In this document: piece by piece, positions 22,204 through 32,752 of the stretch | How the letters are laid out: the number at the start of each line of letters is the position of its first letter | Position numbering within the stretch: the first letter of the stretch is position 1 | Assembly: GCA_002104985.1 (NCBI GenBank) | Contig: MCGO01000093.1 | Location: 95,825 to 159,824, forward strand | Length of the DNA stretch: 64,000 bases | Direction: 5' to 3' | From: Rhizoclosmatium globosum | Lineage: Eukaryota > Chytridiomycota > Chytridiomycetes > Chytridiales > Chytriomycetaceae | Program-made: the position numbers and the translations under genes | The notes under the pieces: generated by a model | Told to the model about the DNA's origin: nothing | The model's database searches: none | The model's input: only the letters and a program-made list of their open reading frames with translations

Positions 22204-23192
22204 GGCAGTGGCCTTGACTTCGAAGATACCGTCCTCAATGGTCAAGAGGGAGACATCGAACGTACCACCTCCCAAATCGAAGATGAGGACGTTCTTCTCA
22301 CCAGCAGTCTTCTTGTCAAGACCGTAGGCAATGGCAGCGGCAGTTGGCTCGTTGATGATACGGAGAACGTTCATACCAGAGATAACACCGGCGTCCTTGG
22401 TGGCCTGACGCTGGGAGTCGTTGAAGTAAGCTGGGACAGTAACGACGGCGTTGCTGATGGAGGTACCGAGGTAGGCCTCAGCAGTCTCCTTCATCTTGAG
22501 GAGAACCATGGAGGAGATCTCTTCTGGGGAGAAGGTCTTGGTCTCACCCTTGAACTCAACCTCAATCATTGGCTTGGTTCCCTTGTCAACGACCTTGAAT
22601 GGCCAGTGCTTCATGTCAGACTGAACTTCCTGGTCAGCAAAACGACGACCAATCAAACGCTTAGCGTCGAAGACAGTGTTGATTGGGTTCCTGTTTAGTG
22701 AATTACGTTAGAACTGCTGTACATGTCGTGTCATCACAGTGACAACTTACATGGCAACCTGGTTCTTGGCGGCATCTCCGATAAGACGCTCAGAGTCGGT
22801 GAAGGCGACGTAGGATGGGGTGGTACGGTTACCCTGGTCGTTGGCGATAATCTCGACTAGAATACAAGGAAGTTAGGAGAATGTTGTGGAAAAAAGCAAA
22901 ACAGCATCTGTGCTTGGGCTGAATACATACCACGGTCGTTTTGCCAGACTCCGACACAGGAGTAGGTAGTACCCAAATCAATACCAACAGCTTTTCCGGA
23001 CACTATTGAGGGTAAACAGTTAGTTTCGTGTTTTGATGTTGTGGTTGAGGAGTGATCGTCCAAGCTTCCTTTTCGAAATCCAAGACAGTCCCGGTGCAAG
23101 CAGTCCAGCTAATTACCAACAACTACACGGCTACATTCACTGAATCGCACTGTTGTCTGAAGGTGACAACGGAGCCGGATGTGAAACTCACT
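20947..23192 (-). CDS. SSA: Cytosolic Hsp70 (Ssa type)
   Basis: Exons 22690-20947, 22856-22751 and 23002-22931, plus the single base 23192, total 641 codons (640 aa). Hsp70 signatures are all visible: [14 protein letters not shown] at the start, [16 protein letters not shown], the [15 protein letters not shown] block, and the C-terminal EEVD that binds TPR co-chaperones and marks a cytosolic/nuclear isoform. [18 protein letters not shown] linker precedes it. Codon use is strongly biased, as expected for a highly expressed gene. Oddly, the start codon is split: exon 1 contributes only the A (23192) and exon 2 begins TG, after a 189-nt intron (23191-23003) that opens GTGAGT. The joined start context is CAAAAATGTCC. 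Confidence 0.95.
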
Positions 23193-23780
23193 TTTTGGTT
23201 TTTGAAAAAAAGAAGGGATGAAGAAAATTCACGCCTTTTCAATTTTTGGCCAGACATTCTGGCACCTTCCTTGTGCTTCTAAGCAGGACGACAATGTTCT
23301 CAAGAGACACCTGTTAACCGTGATATCGCGTTACGAAATTTCAAATTATCATGTTAACGCGTTTCTTAATCCCACCTACCAGAATGTTCGATAATATGTA
23401 TGGAATGCAGAACTGAAGAGAAATACATGAGTTAATGGCGTTGGCCTATATAGTAACATTCATTCCAACAATAAGAGGAGACAGAGGGCAGGCAATCGTA
23501 AATACTGCCAACGAAGTAATTATCAATTGGATAATACAGTATTTCCATATGTATCATTACTCTGGAAATTTGGTTCTAAATGGGAATTGTTCATGGATTG
23601 TCCAACAAACAACAAAAGCAAGGCATCACATCATTTTATGAAATATACGAAGCCTCCAGTTTATTATTTGTAACTGAACGCTCCCATTGAGTAACAGTGT
23701 GCATTCTCGAACACAAAACCAAACAACTTAAAACAACAACCAACACTTTATATATCAGAATCGAGAGTTATTAAAGGAAT
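23193..23780. other. Intergenic: Hsp70 promoter side and uL14 3' flank
   Basis: About 590 bp. It contains the Hsp70 5' leader (A-rich, ending CCAAAAA) and a perfect heat-shock-element dyad described separately. A plus-strand ORF at 23435-23641 has no recognisable content. Confidence 0.5.
23382..23389. promoter_or_regulatory. Candidate heat-shock element upstream of Hsp70
   Basis: The palindrome GAATGTTC matches the HSF half-site pair nGAAnnTTCn exactly and lies about 190 bp upstream of the Hsp70 first-exon boundary. A less perfect TTCTCAAG lies nearer at about 23297. Two half-sites alone are a short motif, so binding is inferred from position as well as sequence. Confidence 0.45.
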
Positions 23781-24878
23781 TTAGACGACTAGGAAAAGCA
23801 CAAATTAGCACTTCGGGAAAGTTAAATTTGAGGATTCAAACTCACCAGTTCCGGCAGCGGAAGCAATCTTTGGCCACAAGTCGGCACACTCCTTGGCAAC
23901 TGGTCCAGTGATGGCAGATCCCTTCATCTCTCCCTTAGGGTTGACAATGACACCAGCGTTGTCCTCGAAGTAAAGGAAGACACCGTCCTGTCTTCTCCAT
24001 GGCTTACGCTGACGAACAACGATAGCTGGCATGACTACACACAAGAACCAAAAATCAGCATTCCACATTCCCAAACAGAACACGCTAAACAACAAATACG
24101 CACCCTTCTTTCTCAAGTCTGGCTTTCCCTTCTTGACAGTGGCCAAGACCATGTCACCACAGGCAGCAGCTGGGAGACGGTTCAAACGAGCTCCGATTCC
24201 CTTGACGGCCATGACGTAGAGGTTCTTGGCTCCGGAGTTGTCGGCACAGTTCATGACGGCTCCGACTGGAAGACCGAGGGTCATACGGAACTTGGATCCG
24301 GAAGAAGCACTAGTGTTGTAAGAATTTGATGAGTTCTCCGTTGTTTTGTTGTGATTCGAGTGATTGAGAGGGAGAATTTCAGGGTTTCACGGGTTCATTG
24401 CTGTCGTTGGTTGCTGAGGTGTTGGTGTGCGCGCCTCCATCCCCGCCTATATGACCATCGTTTCATAGGTCAGGCCTGACTGATCCGTCTGATGGGTCGA
24501 GAGACATCAATTGATGGTTGTTCTGGATGGTCTGGAGTCTCTGGGAGGCCTTGATGGACGCATGTGAGAGTGTCACACTGAGTACGACATCTTATGCCAG
24601 CGCCACAACGAAACCTTCCAGCGACTCCAGACCAGTGTACGAAGCTGCCGTATACAGTCTCCAGTTCATCCGTCGTATTCCCAGCCACGAGTCGATAACG
24701 ATTGCATTGTTCGCTCTGAATGAATCAATCACACGCCCGTTCCCGAACCCATAGCCGTCCAGGTCCAGTCCAGAACTGTAGTTGACGATCCGCTGAAGCA
24801 ATCTGTAGCGTCGGCTACCGTGTAACGGTGCTAGGGCAGGCGAAGAGGACGCTGGAGTACTCACGCAGCCTTAGACAT
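23781..24878 (-). CDS. RPL23: 60S ribosomal protein uL14 (Rpl23)
   Basis: Exons 24878-24865, 24309-24104, 24034-23846 and 23788-23781 give 139 codons (138 aa). The sequence follows uL14 closely: [43 protein letters not shown], then [17 protein letters not shown] and [21 protein letters not shown]. uL14 contacts the 40S subunit in the intersubunit bridge region. The first coding exon is only 14 nt and the last contributes just 8 nt (Val-Val-stop). Intron 1 is 555 nt, about ten times longer than the other introns here. That size is common for regulatory first introns in fungal ribosomal protein genes. Confidence 0.95.
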
Positions 24879-25138
24879 TTTGGATGGTAGATGAAAAAAA
24901 TTGCTCTGCTGTGATCTCCAACACCAGTCTCAAAGTCGTTTCACTAACCGGCTCTAGCAAGTAATGAAGGGAACAATGTAAATTAGCTTCCATTGTTACT
25001 GATTGGTGCATTTATTGTAACGAAAACGAGATAAATGAAACCCCCGTCTTCTTCCTCTTTCATCAATTTCCCTTCCAAAATGCGTATAAACGAAATAAAG
25101 ATGCTAAAGTAATGAATCAAAATAAAAAATGAATTGAA

Positions 25139-27003
25139 CTACAGAGATCCCCCAGGTGACGATGTATCCATGGCAGATTCCGTCGACACAGGTCTTGTGT
25201 GACCTGATCCACTTCCCAACACTTCCTCTTCCTCAACCGTCAGCCTTGAAACACCTCCCGCGCCCGTCACACTTGCCGCATTCGTTAACGAGGCATACAT
25301 GGACGTTGTGCTCAACCCCGTCGCCGCCGAAAGAACCGAAGTGTTTGAAGTCGAGAAACCGGGCGTCGCCGATGAAATATGACGAATCGATTGAACAGAT
25401 TCTTGTCGCATTAGTTCCCCGAGCCCTGCCACGTCCGTTCCCGATTGCGACGAAACACCTTCTCCACTCGGTGCAGTTGCGATCGTCGGAGACAGAGCTT
25501 CATTCAACGAATCAAGAGTAACGCCGTCTTTGACTTCAAGGGTCTGGAGGATCTTGGTGTTGTATCCGCGACAGAAGATGCACTTGTGGTATAAGAAGTG
25601 GAACTTGGCGTGGCATTTCTTTTCGCAGTCGTTACAGTATACGTAAGAGTAGGAGTTGTTGTATTCGGGCGGCATTTGGTGTTGGGCAAGCATGGCGTCG
25701 ATACGGCGAAAGTATTCTGTCATGTTTGCGAGAGACTTGAAACAGGTTGGACATTGGTATGAGGTCTGGATGTATTCTTGATGGCACTTGTAGTGGATAC
25801 AGTGTCCACATGGCATGAAAATGACGGTGGTTGTGGACGTGAACATGTATTCTCCACAGATTGGGCAATCCGATTCTAGGTTTCGCTCGATGCACTTGTG
25901 TTTTCCTTTCAATGAGATTGCCATGCACACGTTACACTTTTTACAGTGGAAATAGTCGATGCCGAGTCCTTTTCCAATACGGCAGATTCCACAGTCATAG
26001 CTCAAGGGAAGTGTTAGATAGAAGGGAATGATACCAATCACTCACCAGTGGTATATATTTTTGCGAGGATCATTATCCCACAATTTACATTCTTTACAAT
26101 AATACTTGGAGACTGCTTTCTGGCAGTCAGGGTTGATACAAACTTGAGCTGAAGGTTGGACAGTCTTGCAGAACATACACATCATTGTGACGGTCAGGTT
26201 ACTACAATATCTGTTTGTTAGACACGAAGCGAACCATGCTCAAGAATGTTTTCACTCACCGAATAATGTTGTGATCTGAAACTTCATCATGACAGAATCG
26301 ACAAGGATACCACTTTCCACAGCAGTGAGCCTGCAATTTACAAGATCGTTGGTAGTGTTTGCAGCCAATTACTGTGCGGTCTTTATCCTGATGGGGTTGA
26401 ACTGTCGAGTCAATGTTGGGAGAACAAAGGGAGTACCACCATAACGGTTATCACTTACATGATATGAAACCTCAGTGTCAGCAACAGTGACGATTCCAAA
26501 GTCTTCAGTCTTATTGTCGAGCTTGTTACTCGCGCCAATTGATCTGCTACTATGTCTGCGCTGTCTGTTTGACCACTGCGAGGTCATGAGTTCCTGGTTT
26601 CGCGTGTTAGAAACGCGGCCCTCTGCGGCTCTGCGACGCCACTAAAAGCCAGCGCATCTACCTGAATCTTCTTCGCCTTTTCCTGCGGTGGAATCGCCGG
26701 GTCGGACTGGATCGCAACGATGCGCCGCCGCATTTCGGCCTGGTTCTTTTGCTGCGCCTCGGACGAAACCGCGTCAGAGTTCGACTGCGCAGCCGCAGTG
26801 TCCGAATCAGCCGAGTCCGCCGCTGACTCAGACGCTGAGTCCGAATCACTGTCGACTAAGAAGCCGTTCGACTCGCCGGACTCGGACCCGCTCGATCGAA
26901 GTGAGATCCGCTCCGCTGGAACATCGCCGTTGAGGAGGACCCCGCCTGCTCCGCCGGAGTGGTAATTCGTGTGCGCAACGGAGGGTGGCGGTGGAGTTGA
27001 CAT
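25139..27003 (-). CDS. CHY/CTCHY/RING zinc-finger E3 ubiquitin ligase (RCHY1/Pirh2 family)
   Basis: Exons 27003-26662, 26593-26459, 26387-26260, 26201-26046 and 26000-25139 give 541 codons (540 aa). Domain order is diagnostic: a disordered acidic N-terminus, a CHY zinc finger (GCKHYQRSCKLQAHCCGKWY...CHDE), a CTCHY-type finger (KNIYHCYDCGICRIGKGLGIDYFHC), a RING-H2 (CPICGEYMF...CGHCIHYKCHQEY...CPTCFKS) and a C-terminal zinc ribbon (CNDCEKKCHAKFHFLYHKCIFC). The Ser/Thr-rich tail (about 100 aa) is not part of the family core. RCHY1 proteins are E3 ligases acting in the cytosol and nucleus, with targets such as p53 in animals. In fungi the partners are largely unknown. The pre-CHY helix (AEMRRRIVAIQSDPAIPPQEKAKKIQ) is typical of fungal members. 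Confidence 0.92.
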
Positions 27004-27054
27004 CAAGGGGAAATGAACAATGGCGCGGAATAAAAGAAAGAAACACAATGGTTT

Positions 27055-30000
27055 TTATTTCGATGATTGAGAGCTGCGTACTGGTGCATTCGAGGCAAAA
27101 CTGAAGATGTCATCCCAGATGCTCGTGGCTGGTTCAGTTGCTGTCTTGTTCTCCTCAGATTGAACCAGAGTCGCTCGTGAGCCTACATAGACAAATAGGA
27201 GGAGTGAGCTCAGAATTCAGCTTTATGAATGAAGAAATAATAATAGCTACGGAACGAAACTTAGTTACCCTTCACACTTGCAGATTGTGCCCCTTCCGCG
27301 AGTTTGGTGAGTGACGCAGAAAGTGAATGCAATGACTTTTTGAGCTCTGATACAGCTTGCGGCTCAGCATTTTCGTCTTTAAGCTCTTGTGCGACATGTC
27401 CTTGAGATTCCTCATGCTCAAAATCTTCATGCTCAGACTTATGTACCACAGCGTTGTGGTCAAGATAGTGAGCCTCGGCCATTTCCGGCTCTTGTTCGCT
27501 CTCGTATTGTAAATCCGGTTCGTCTTGTTGTGGAACTGGTTCCCTTTGATCAATCACACCGTCGACACCCTCATTCTGTCGTGCCTTCTCATCCACCTCA
27601 TTCTGCCCACCGCCAACCACATCTGACTCTCTTCCACCTTCCTCCAAAATCTCATCCCTCAACTTGGTGCCTCCATGCCCAATTTTTTCACTTGAAGCGA
27701 CCGCTCCTGTGACACTAGTTTGGGAAGCATACTGCGACGGTACCCGAGAGCCAATTTGGCTGTTGGATCGAATTTCATCCGTCGAATCGGCTCTGGCTCC
27801 AGTAATTCCTCCATACATGAATGAATTGGCCGAGTCTTGTCGGAACATGTGGTCAATGTCGGTTTGTGTCAAGAAGGAGGATCCAAGCTGGATTCCTTGT
27901 TGAGCGCCTAAATTTGGTGATAATGTCGCTGATTCAGAGGTTGGTGTTTTCGGTGGTGTAGCGTTTTCTTGTTGGACAGATTCTTGTCGAGTTGGTTCGA
28001 TCTCAGATTCCTTAAGTCCTGAACTTTTACTTGTTCTTGTTGAGTAGGATCTGTGGTAGCCGCCTCTTCTAAAGATTCTTCAGCAGGCACAGGAACATCT
28101 TCAGGATTGATAAGTTCACTTAAGGCGACAGATTCCTCAGCTGGAGCGTCCTCTGATGATTTTTCAGAAGCCTGTACTCCGTCGGAAATAGGCTTATTCT
28201 CGTCCTCGACTTTTGGCTCAACTTCTTTCAAAACAGGCTCTACAATCGCTTTTTTTCATGAATTCCTGAATCCTCAACAGCAGTAGATTGATGCTCGGGA
28301 GAAGCCTCGTTACAGCATTTGGTTCACTTGACTCAGCAGCAGCATTCCCATCAGTAACGCCACTTTCAAATCCCTCCTCTTCATACTTGTATTCATCTTC
28401 AGCTTGTTCTGCCCCGCAGCACCACTTCCACTCTCCTCAACACGCTCAAACCCAGCCAACTCACTCTCCAAAGCCGCCTCAATCTCTGCTCGCTCTTCTT
28501 CAAGCGCCTTAACACCCACTTTCTCCCCATTCTCGTTCACAGAGACACCACGATTCAGCCGTGGACTCGCAGGTCGTTCCAAGTGAACAGATGTAACGCT
28601 TTCTGACTGGTTTCCAATACTGAAGCTACTTGCTGCGGGGAAATCTGCGTCGCGATTCTTTCGGGCGCTGTTGGGCGGTCGAGGACTGGGATGTTGGGGC
28701 TTGATGCGGTTCCGATGATGTTTGTGAAGCTGCCGGCGTTTGGGAATTGGGCTTTACGGTTTGGACGGGCAGATTGAGGGCGAGCTGTGATGCTTTTTCG
28801 AGGTTGGTCTTGGGGTGGTGTTGGTTGTTGGGGAGCAGTTGCAATCGCGGAGGGTCGACGGCTGCTCTGGAGTGGGTGAGAGTCTATGCGGCCTTGTTGC
28901 AAGTGTTGGATAACCTGGATTTTCATTTTAGTCACAATTTAACATAACACTGTCGTTTAAAATAAAAGTTACCGTTTCAACGTCTCCGCCAAGTTTCTGA
29001 ATATAACCAATCAGCAACCTCTCAGTCCCAGTCAAGACGATTCCTGCTTTTTCAATTGCATCTTGAATCGCCTGAGATATTTGCATATGATCTCCATTAA
29101 GACTTGTCTGTGAAATTGGCTTCTTAATGAGTGTGATAATCTCACAGAGAATGTTGCTAGTAGCTTCCAAATTCCCTGCATCAAACTCTTTACGTGCGTT
29201 ACTAAATAGTTGATGAACTTTTTCAGAGTCGTTGAGGGGTGTTTTGGATGTATTAGGACGACGAGAGGTTTTGGGACGTTGTCTTGGGACTCCAACATGT
29301 GTGAGTGATGGTGGACGTTGGGCGTAGAGGAGGACTGTTCGCCACATCGTTACAGGATAATTTTGTAGGAATTCGGGTACGGCTTTCTAGCACGGCTAGC
29401 GGGCTGAAAGGATATTAGAGATTGCATTGTAAAGGATGATACTCACATCTGGCATGCTTTGAAAGTGCTCTTGCATTCTCATTTTATCGGTTTTGGCTTT
29501 CTTTCGTATTGCAATCTATATAAGAAGAGCACTTAGCATGATATACCGCAAATGCAGCACAAATCACCTCAATTTCACGGTCCAGGATTCGTTCTTGATC
29601 CTGCTTCAGAATATTTCTCTCATATTCCATCTTTGTAATCGGATTTGAGCATACTTGAAGTCTTTGTGGTCTATGATTGTCCCATCACGCGCAACTAATC
29701 CCAAATCAGTTAAATGGCGTCGTGTTTTTGGATTCTGAAAATAGTCCCATAAATAGTCGTCAAGGAGAGGCTCATAAACACTGCCAAGCCTGAGAATAAG
29801 CAACGAGTACACAAAAATCATTGTTGTACATACGGCATCTGCTTTGTGACCAAGTTGAGATCGTATGTTCTCTCCTTAATTCGTGTTTCCCAGACATTTG
29901 AAATACTGCAACATTGAGTTTGAGTTTGAACAAAGTGCTCTTCTTATCGCCTTACATTTCCTTTCCTTGCGGAATTACAATCTTGGAAACTGCAGCTGGC

Positions 30001-30300
30001 GACACACTTCCATTTGAAATTATGGATGGAGATGCACTTGCAGCTCGAGCGAGAGCAGTCGCTGAAAGATGCAGCGGGGGCAGTTCTGGAGCTTTCAATG
30101 TACTTTCCCTCAGTTTTCTGATTTTTTCAAGACGCTCGTTGTGTGGAACCATGACAGAAAAGGATGCACGTGGAGTTGGAAGAACGATTGGAATGCATGG
30201 GCTGCAGGAATTGAAGCTGATCTGGCTTTTCCAGCTGGGGAGGTTTTCCAAAGACATCTGTAAATGTGGTGTCACGTTTGGGTTGTTGATGAGTTGTCAT
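27055..30300 (-). CDS. ERICH3-like protein, probably ciliary (multiple apparent frameshifts; 5' end uncertain)
   Basis: The core exon near 29800-29650 reads PLLDDYLWDYFQNPKTRRHLTDLGLV and then ARDGTIIDHKDFKYA. This matches the conserved N-terminus of glutamate-rich protein 3 (a YF-N---RRHL---GL motif with a following GxII/L segment). Upstream exons (from about 30257 or 30300) add a disordered leader and SNVWETRIKERTYDLNLV. Downstream exons include KAVPEFLQNYPVTMWR, an armadillo-like helical stretch and a long Glu-rich tail, ending in SIWDDIFSFASNAP...SSK at 27055. Intron phases agree for exons 29951/29347/28934 and the last junction (27269 to 27182). At least five points (near 29650, 28570-28700, 28412-28415, 28310, 28250-28256 and 28020) need one base each. 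ERICH3 homologues occur in organisms with cilia. Confidence 0.6.
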
Positions 30301-30402
30301 TCTGGAGACAGGTTTCTATTGTTCCTTGTTCCATTGTTGGCCAATCAGAAAACCAAAGAATACTCGACTACAAAAATCTACATACAACGCAGTTTATTTT
30401 AT

Positions 30403-30896
30403 TTACTCAATGTGAATCTGTGATCCTTCAAACGCTTGTTTACCCACATCCAACTTTAGCACGCCGTTTTCCATCTTGGCATGGATATCATTCATGTTTG
30501 CCGTATCGGGTAATACAATCTTGATAGAGAAATCTCGTTGTTTCTCTCCTGTCTTTTCGTTTGCAGGTTTGGTTCCTCGTAGTAGAATGACATTCTCTGT
30601 TCCTTGGACACTCATCGACAAATCATTCCGTGAGAGACCAGGCAAATCGATTTCCAGTCCAACTCTTCCATTTTGCAGCTCAGAAGCATAAATGATGGGG
30701 CAGTGGAAGAAGACTGATCAGGCACGGATACGTTGAAGACTGGTGTTGCTCGACCTGAACTCTTGGGACTATTTATAATTTAGTGAATTATGAAATCTCG
30801 AATGTTGACTCACCACTTGTCCTTGTTGTGGTCCAAGACCCAGTTGATTGCGTAAGCCATGATACCGATTTTGCATGCGAAGCTGATGATACCCAT
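30403..30896 (-). CDS. Small heat-shock protein, Hsp20/alpha-crystallin domain (one apparent frameshift)
   Basis: Exon 30896-30814 encodes MGIISFACKIGIMAYAINWV..., and exon 30768-30403 encodes the rest. The alpha-crystallin domain is clear: VGLEIDLPGLSRNDLSMSVQ (start of the domain), then RDFSIKIVLPDTANMNDIHA and the family hallmark MENGVLKLDV (consensus xxGVLxxxx). It is a holdase-type chaperone. The exons total 449 nt, one short of a multiple of three. The frame changes at a GGGG run (30697-30700 on the plus strand) between VPDQSSSTAP and IYASELQNG. The hydrophobic N-terminus is unusual; membrane or organelle association is possible. Confidence 0.78.
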
Positions 30897-31142
30897 TCTA
30901 TCTTTCTCAGTTGTTGTTTTTTATGTGTGTATTCTTTTAATATTGCTCTAGCTTTGCGCTTTTGAAGCTGTAGGTTTCGTGGGTCACACTCAACCCACGA
31001 TCTTTGGTGGAACCACGTCAGTGCGAAATCCAGAATCTGGATATTCAATCTACGATGTATGAACGGTAGTTTCAGACATTCATGAATAGGAAAGATGTCA
31101 ATACTTGCGTGCAGCATTTGGCGGCCACATGTCATCCATTTA

Positions 31143-32571
31143 TTACCACCTCTGAACCCGTTGAAAAAGCGGAATTCGTGAAGGCAATGGATCCTTCAAC
31201 CCTGTAGATCCACTCAAGTTCGATACATCTGAAACATGACTTAAATTTGCTGGAGAAGTTGGTGATAATGATTCTATAGCCATCGTGGACGTTGTTTTGT
31301 TCGACTGTTCGATATCCTTTTCTGAATTATGTGATTCCGTATTGACTATTTTTTTACAAGTTAAGCTGAAAGTCGATATTGGCGATTCTATAGTTGTGAA
31401 AGGAACTGAAAGTTTAAGCATCTAACTTGTAAAGATTAAGGTTATACCTGTAGTTACAAGATTCATTTGAACATGTTCTGATTCCACATCTAAAATGTTC
31501 ATTGATACTTTAAACATATGAATGTCTTTCTCGCATAGAGCTTGTTGAGAGATGTCAGTTTGGATCTTCAGATCAGAAGTATTTTCATCAGTCGCTTTTG
31601 TTTCGATGGTTCCGTTGTCGTCATCCTTGGGAAGTCCTCTAGCCAAAATGGAGAGAAAATTGGTGATGGCTGCAGATTGAGCTTGAGCTTTACGTTTAAA
31701 ACTTGTTTAGATTGAAGGTTGGCTTACTTGTATCCAAAACGACATTTTCCGCGGTATTGGATGGAATTGGGCTTGGATGAGTAGACACAGGGAACAGCGG
31801 AAACGGCTTCGGCATTATAAATGTTGGTGGAGTCAATTTCACAAGAATTATTCGTCCCTGATCTTCTTTCCATCCATCCATGACAAAGCACGACGGGCAT
31901 CTTCCTCCACACAAATTCCACAATACCCTCGCCATGGCGGTTCAATTCTATGGTTCGAATTTTTCCAAATGGTCCGAATTCAATTTTAGACAGCGTAGGG
32001 TAATGGTACTGTGACGAAGCGAACTAGGTCTTGATTCGTCTTGTTTGCAACGCTCATCGTGAACTGATGTTCGTTCACCCAGTCTTTTGACATTCCAAGT
32101 CTGAAGGTATTGAGCAGTGAGGGGAGGGAGCTAAAGTAAGTGATGAGTTTGAGGTAATATGGGAAATCGCTGCAAAAGCTGACAAAGGCAAGAAATCCAA
32201 AGCTCATTCCATTGATCCAACAAAAGTAACTTGATCGGCATTGGGATTGTCAAGCAAAAATCACTGACTGTCGTAAGAATAATACCAGGACGATGAAAAA
32301 GCTGGAATGACGTGATGCTAGGCCTTAAGTTATTTAATGAGCCCTTTCACAAATTTCAATTACCTTCCACGTTTATTGGGTTCGTTATTGTAGTTTGAGG
32401 TAGGGTAACTTGGGTTTGTGCAAATACTGCTGCTATCCACTGTTGTCGTTCCAGTACTAAGCGTGTTTGCTCTGCCTTTTTCTCTTTGAAGGAATCAACT
32501 TTAAACTAGTTAATGAGGCCCTTACATAAATGTCAATTACCTTCGTCATTTGTTGTGCAAATACTGCTCAT
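31143..32571 (-). CDS. Probable RRM-containing RNA-binding protein (fragmented frames)
   Basis: Start near 32571 (MSSICTTNDE), then an in-phase exon VDSFKEKKAEQTRLVLERQQW. Later pieces look like two RRMs: one with an RNP1-like string MSFGFLAFVSF (about 32207-32177), and one reading DLVRFVTVPLPYA, then GPFGKIRTIELNRHGEGIVEFV, EEDARRALSWMDGKKI and GRIILVKL (32040-31830). The pieces lie in different frames, with breaks near 32205, 31985, 31905 and 31860. The C-terminus (to 31143) is Ser/Thr-rich. Exon boundaries could not be settled. RNA binding is inferred from the RNP-like strings only. Confidence 0.45.
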
Positions 32572-32752
32572 CCCAAAGCAATCGTTTTATGAAGGGTTGA
32601 TGATGTATTATGTGAGTAGAACTTTTGATTTAAATATTGTAATGGCTAAAAGTATGTATTAAACTTAAGAATTTCATGGATTCAAGGGTGTCAGCAACAC
32701 CAAATCTTGTGTGCAGCAACAAAGCAGAAAAGCTAACAAACAGAATTCATCC

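Noticed and set aside
21091..22698. 535-codon plus-strand ORF
   Set aside because: It lies antisense to the Hsp70 coding exon. Strong codon bias in Hsp70 keeps the opposite strand open, and the translation (runs of V, G, L, S) has no domain.
24592..24864. 90-codon minus-strand ORF inside the uL14 first intron
   Set aside because: It overlaps the exon 1 splice region and has no recognisable domain; most likely chance.
30788..31135. 115-codon minus-strand ORF upstream of Hsp20
   Set aside because: It overlaps the Hsp20 first exon in another frame and has no domain; probably 5' flank.
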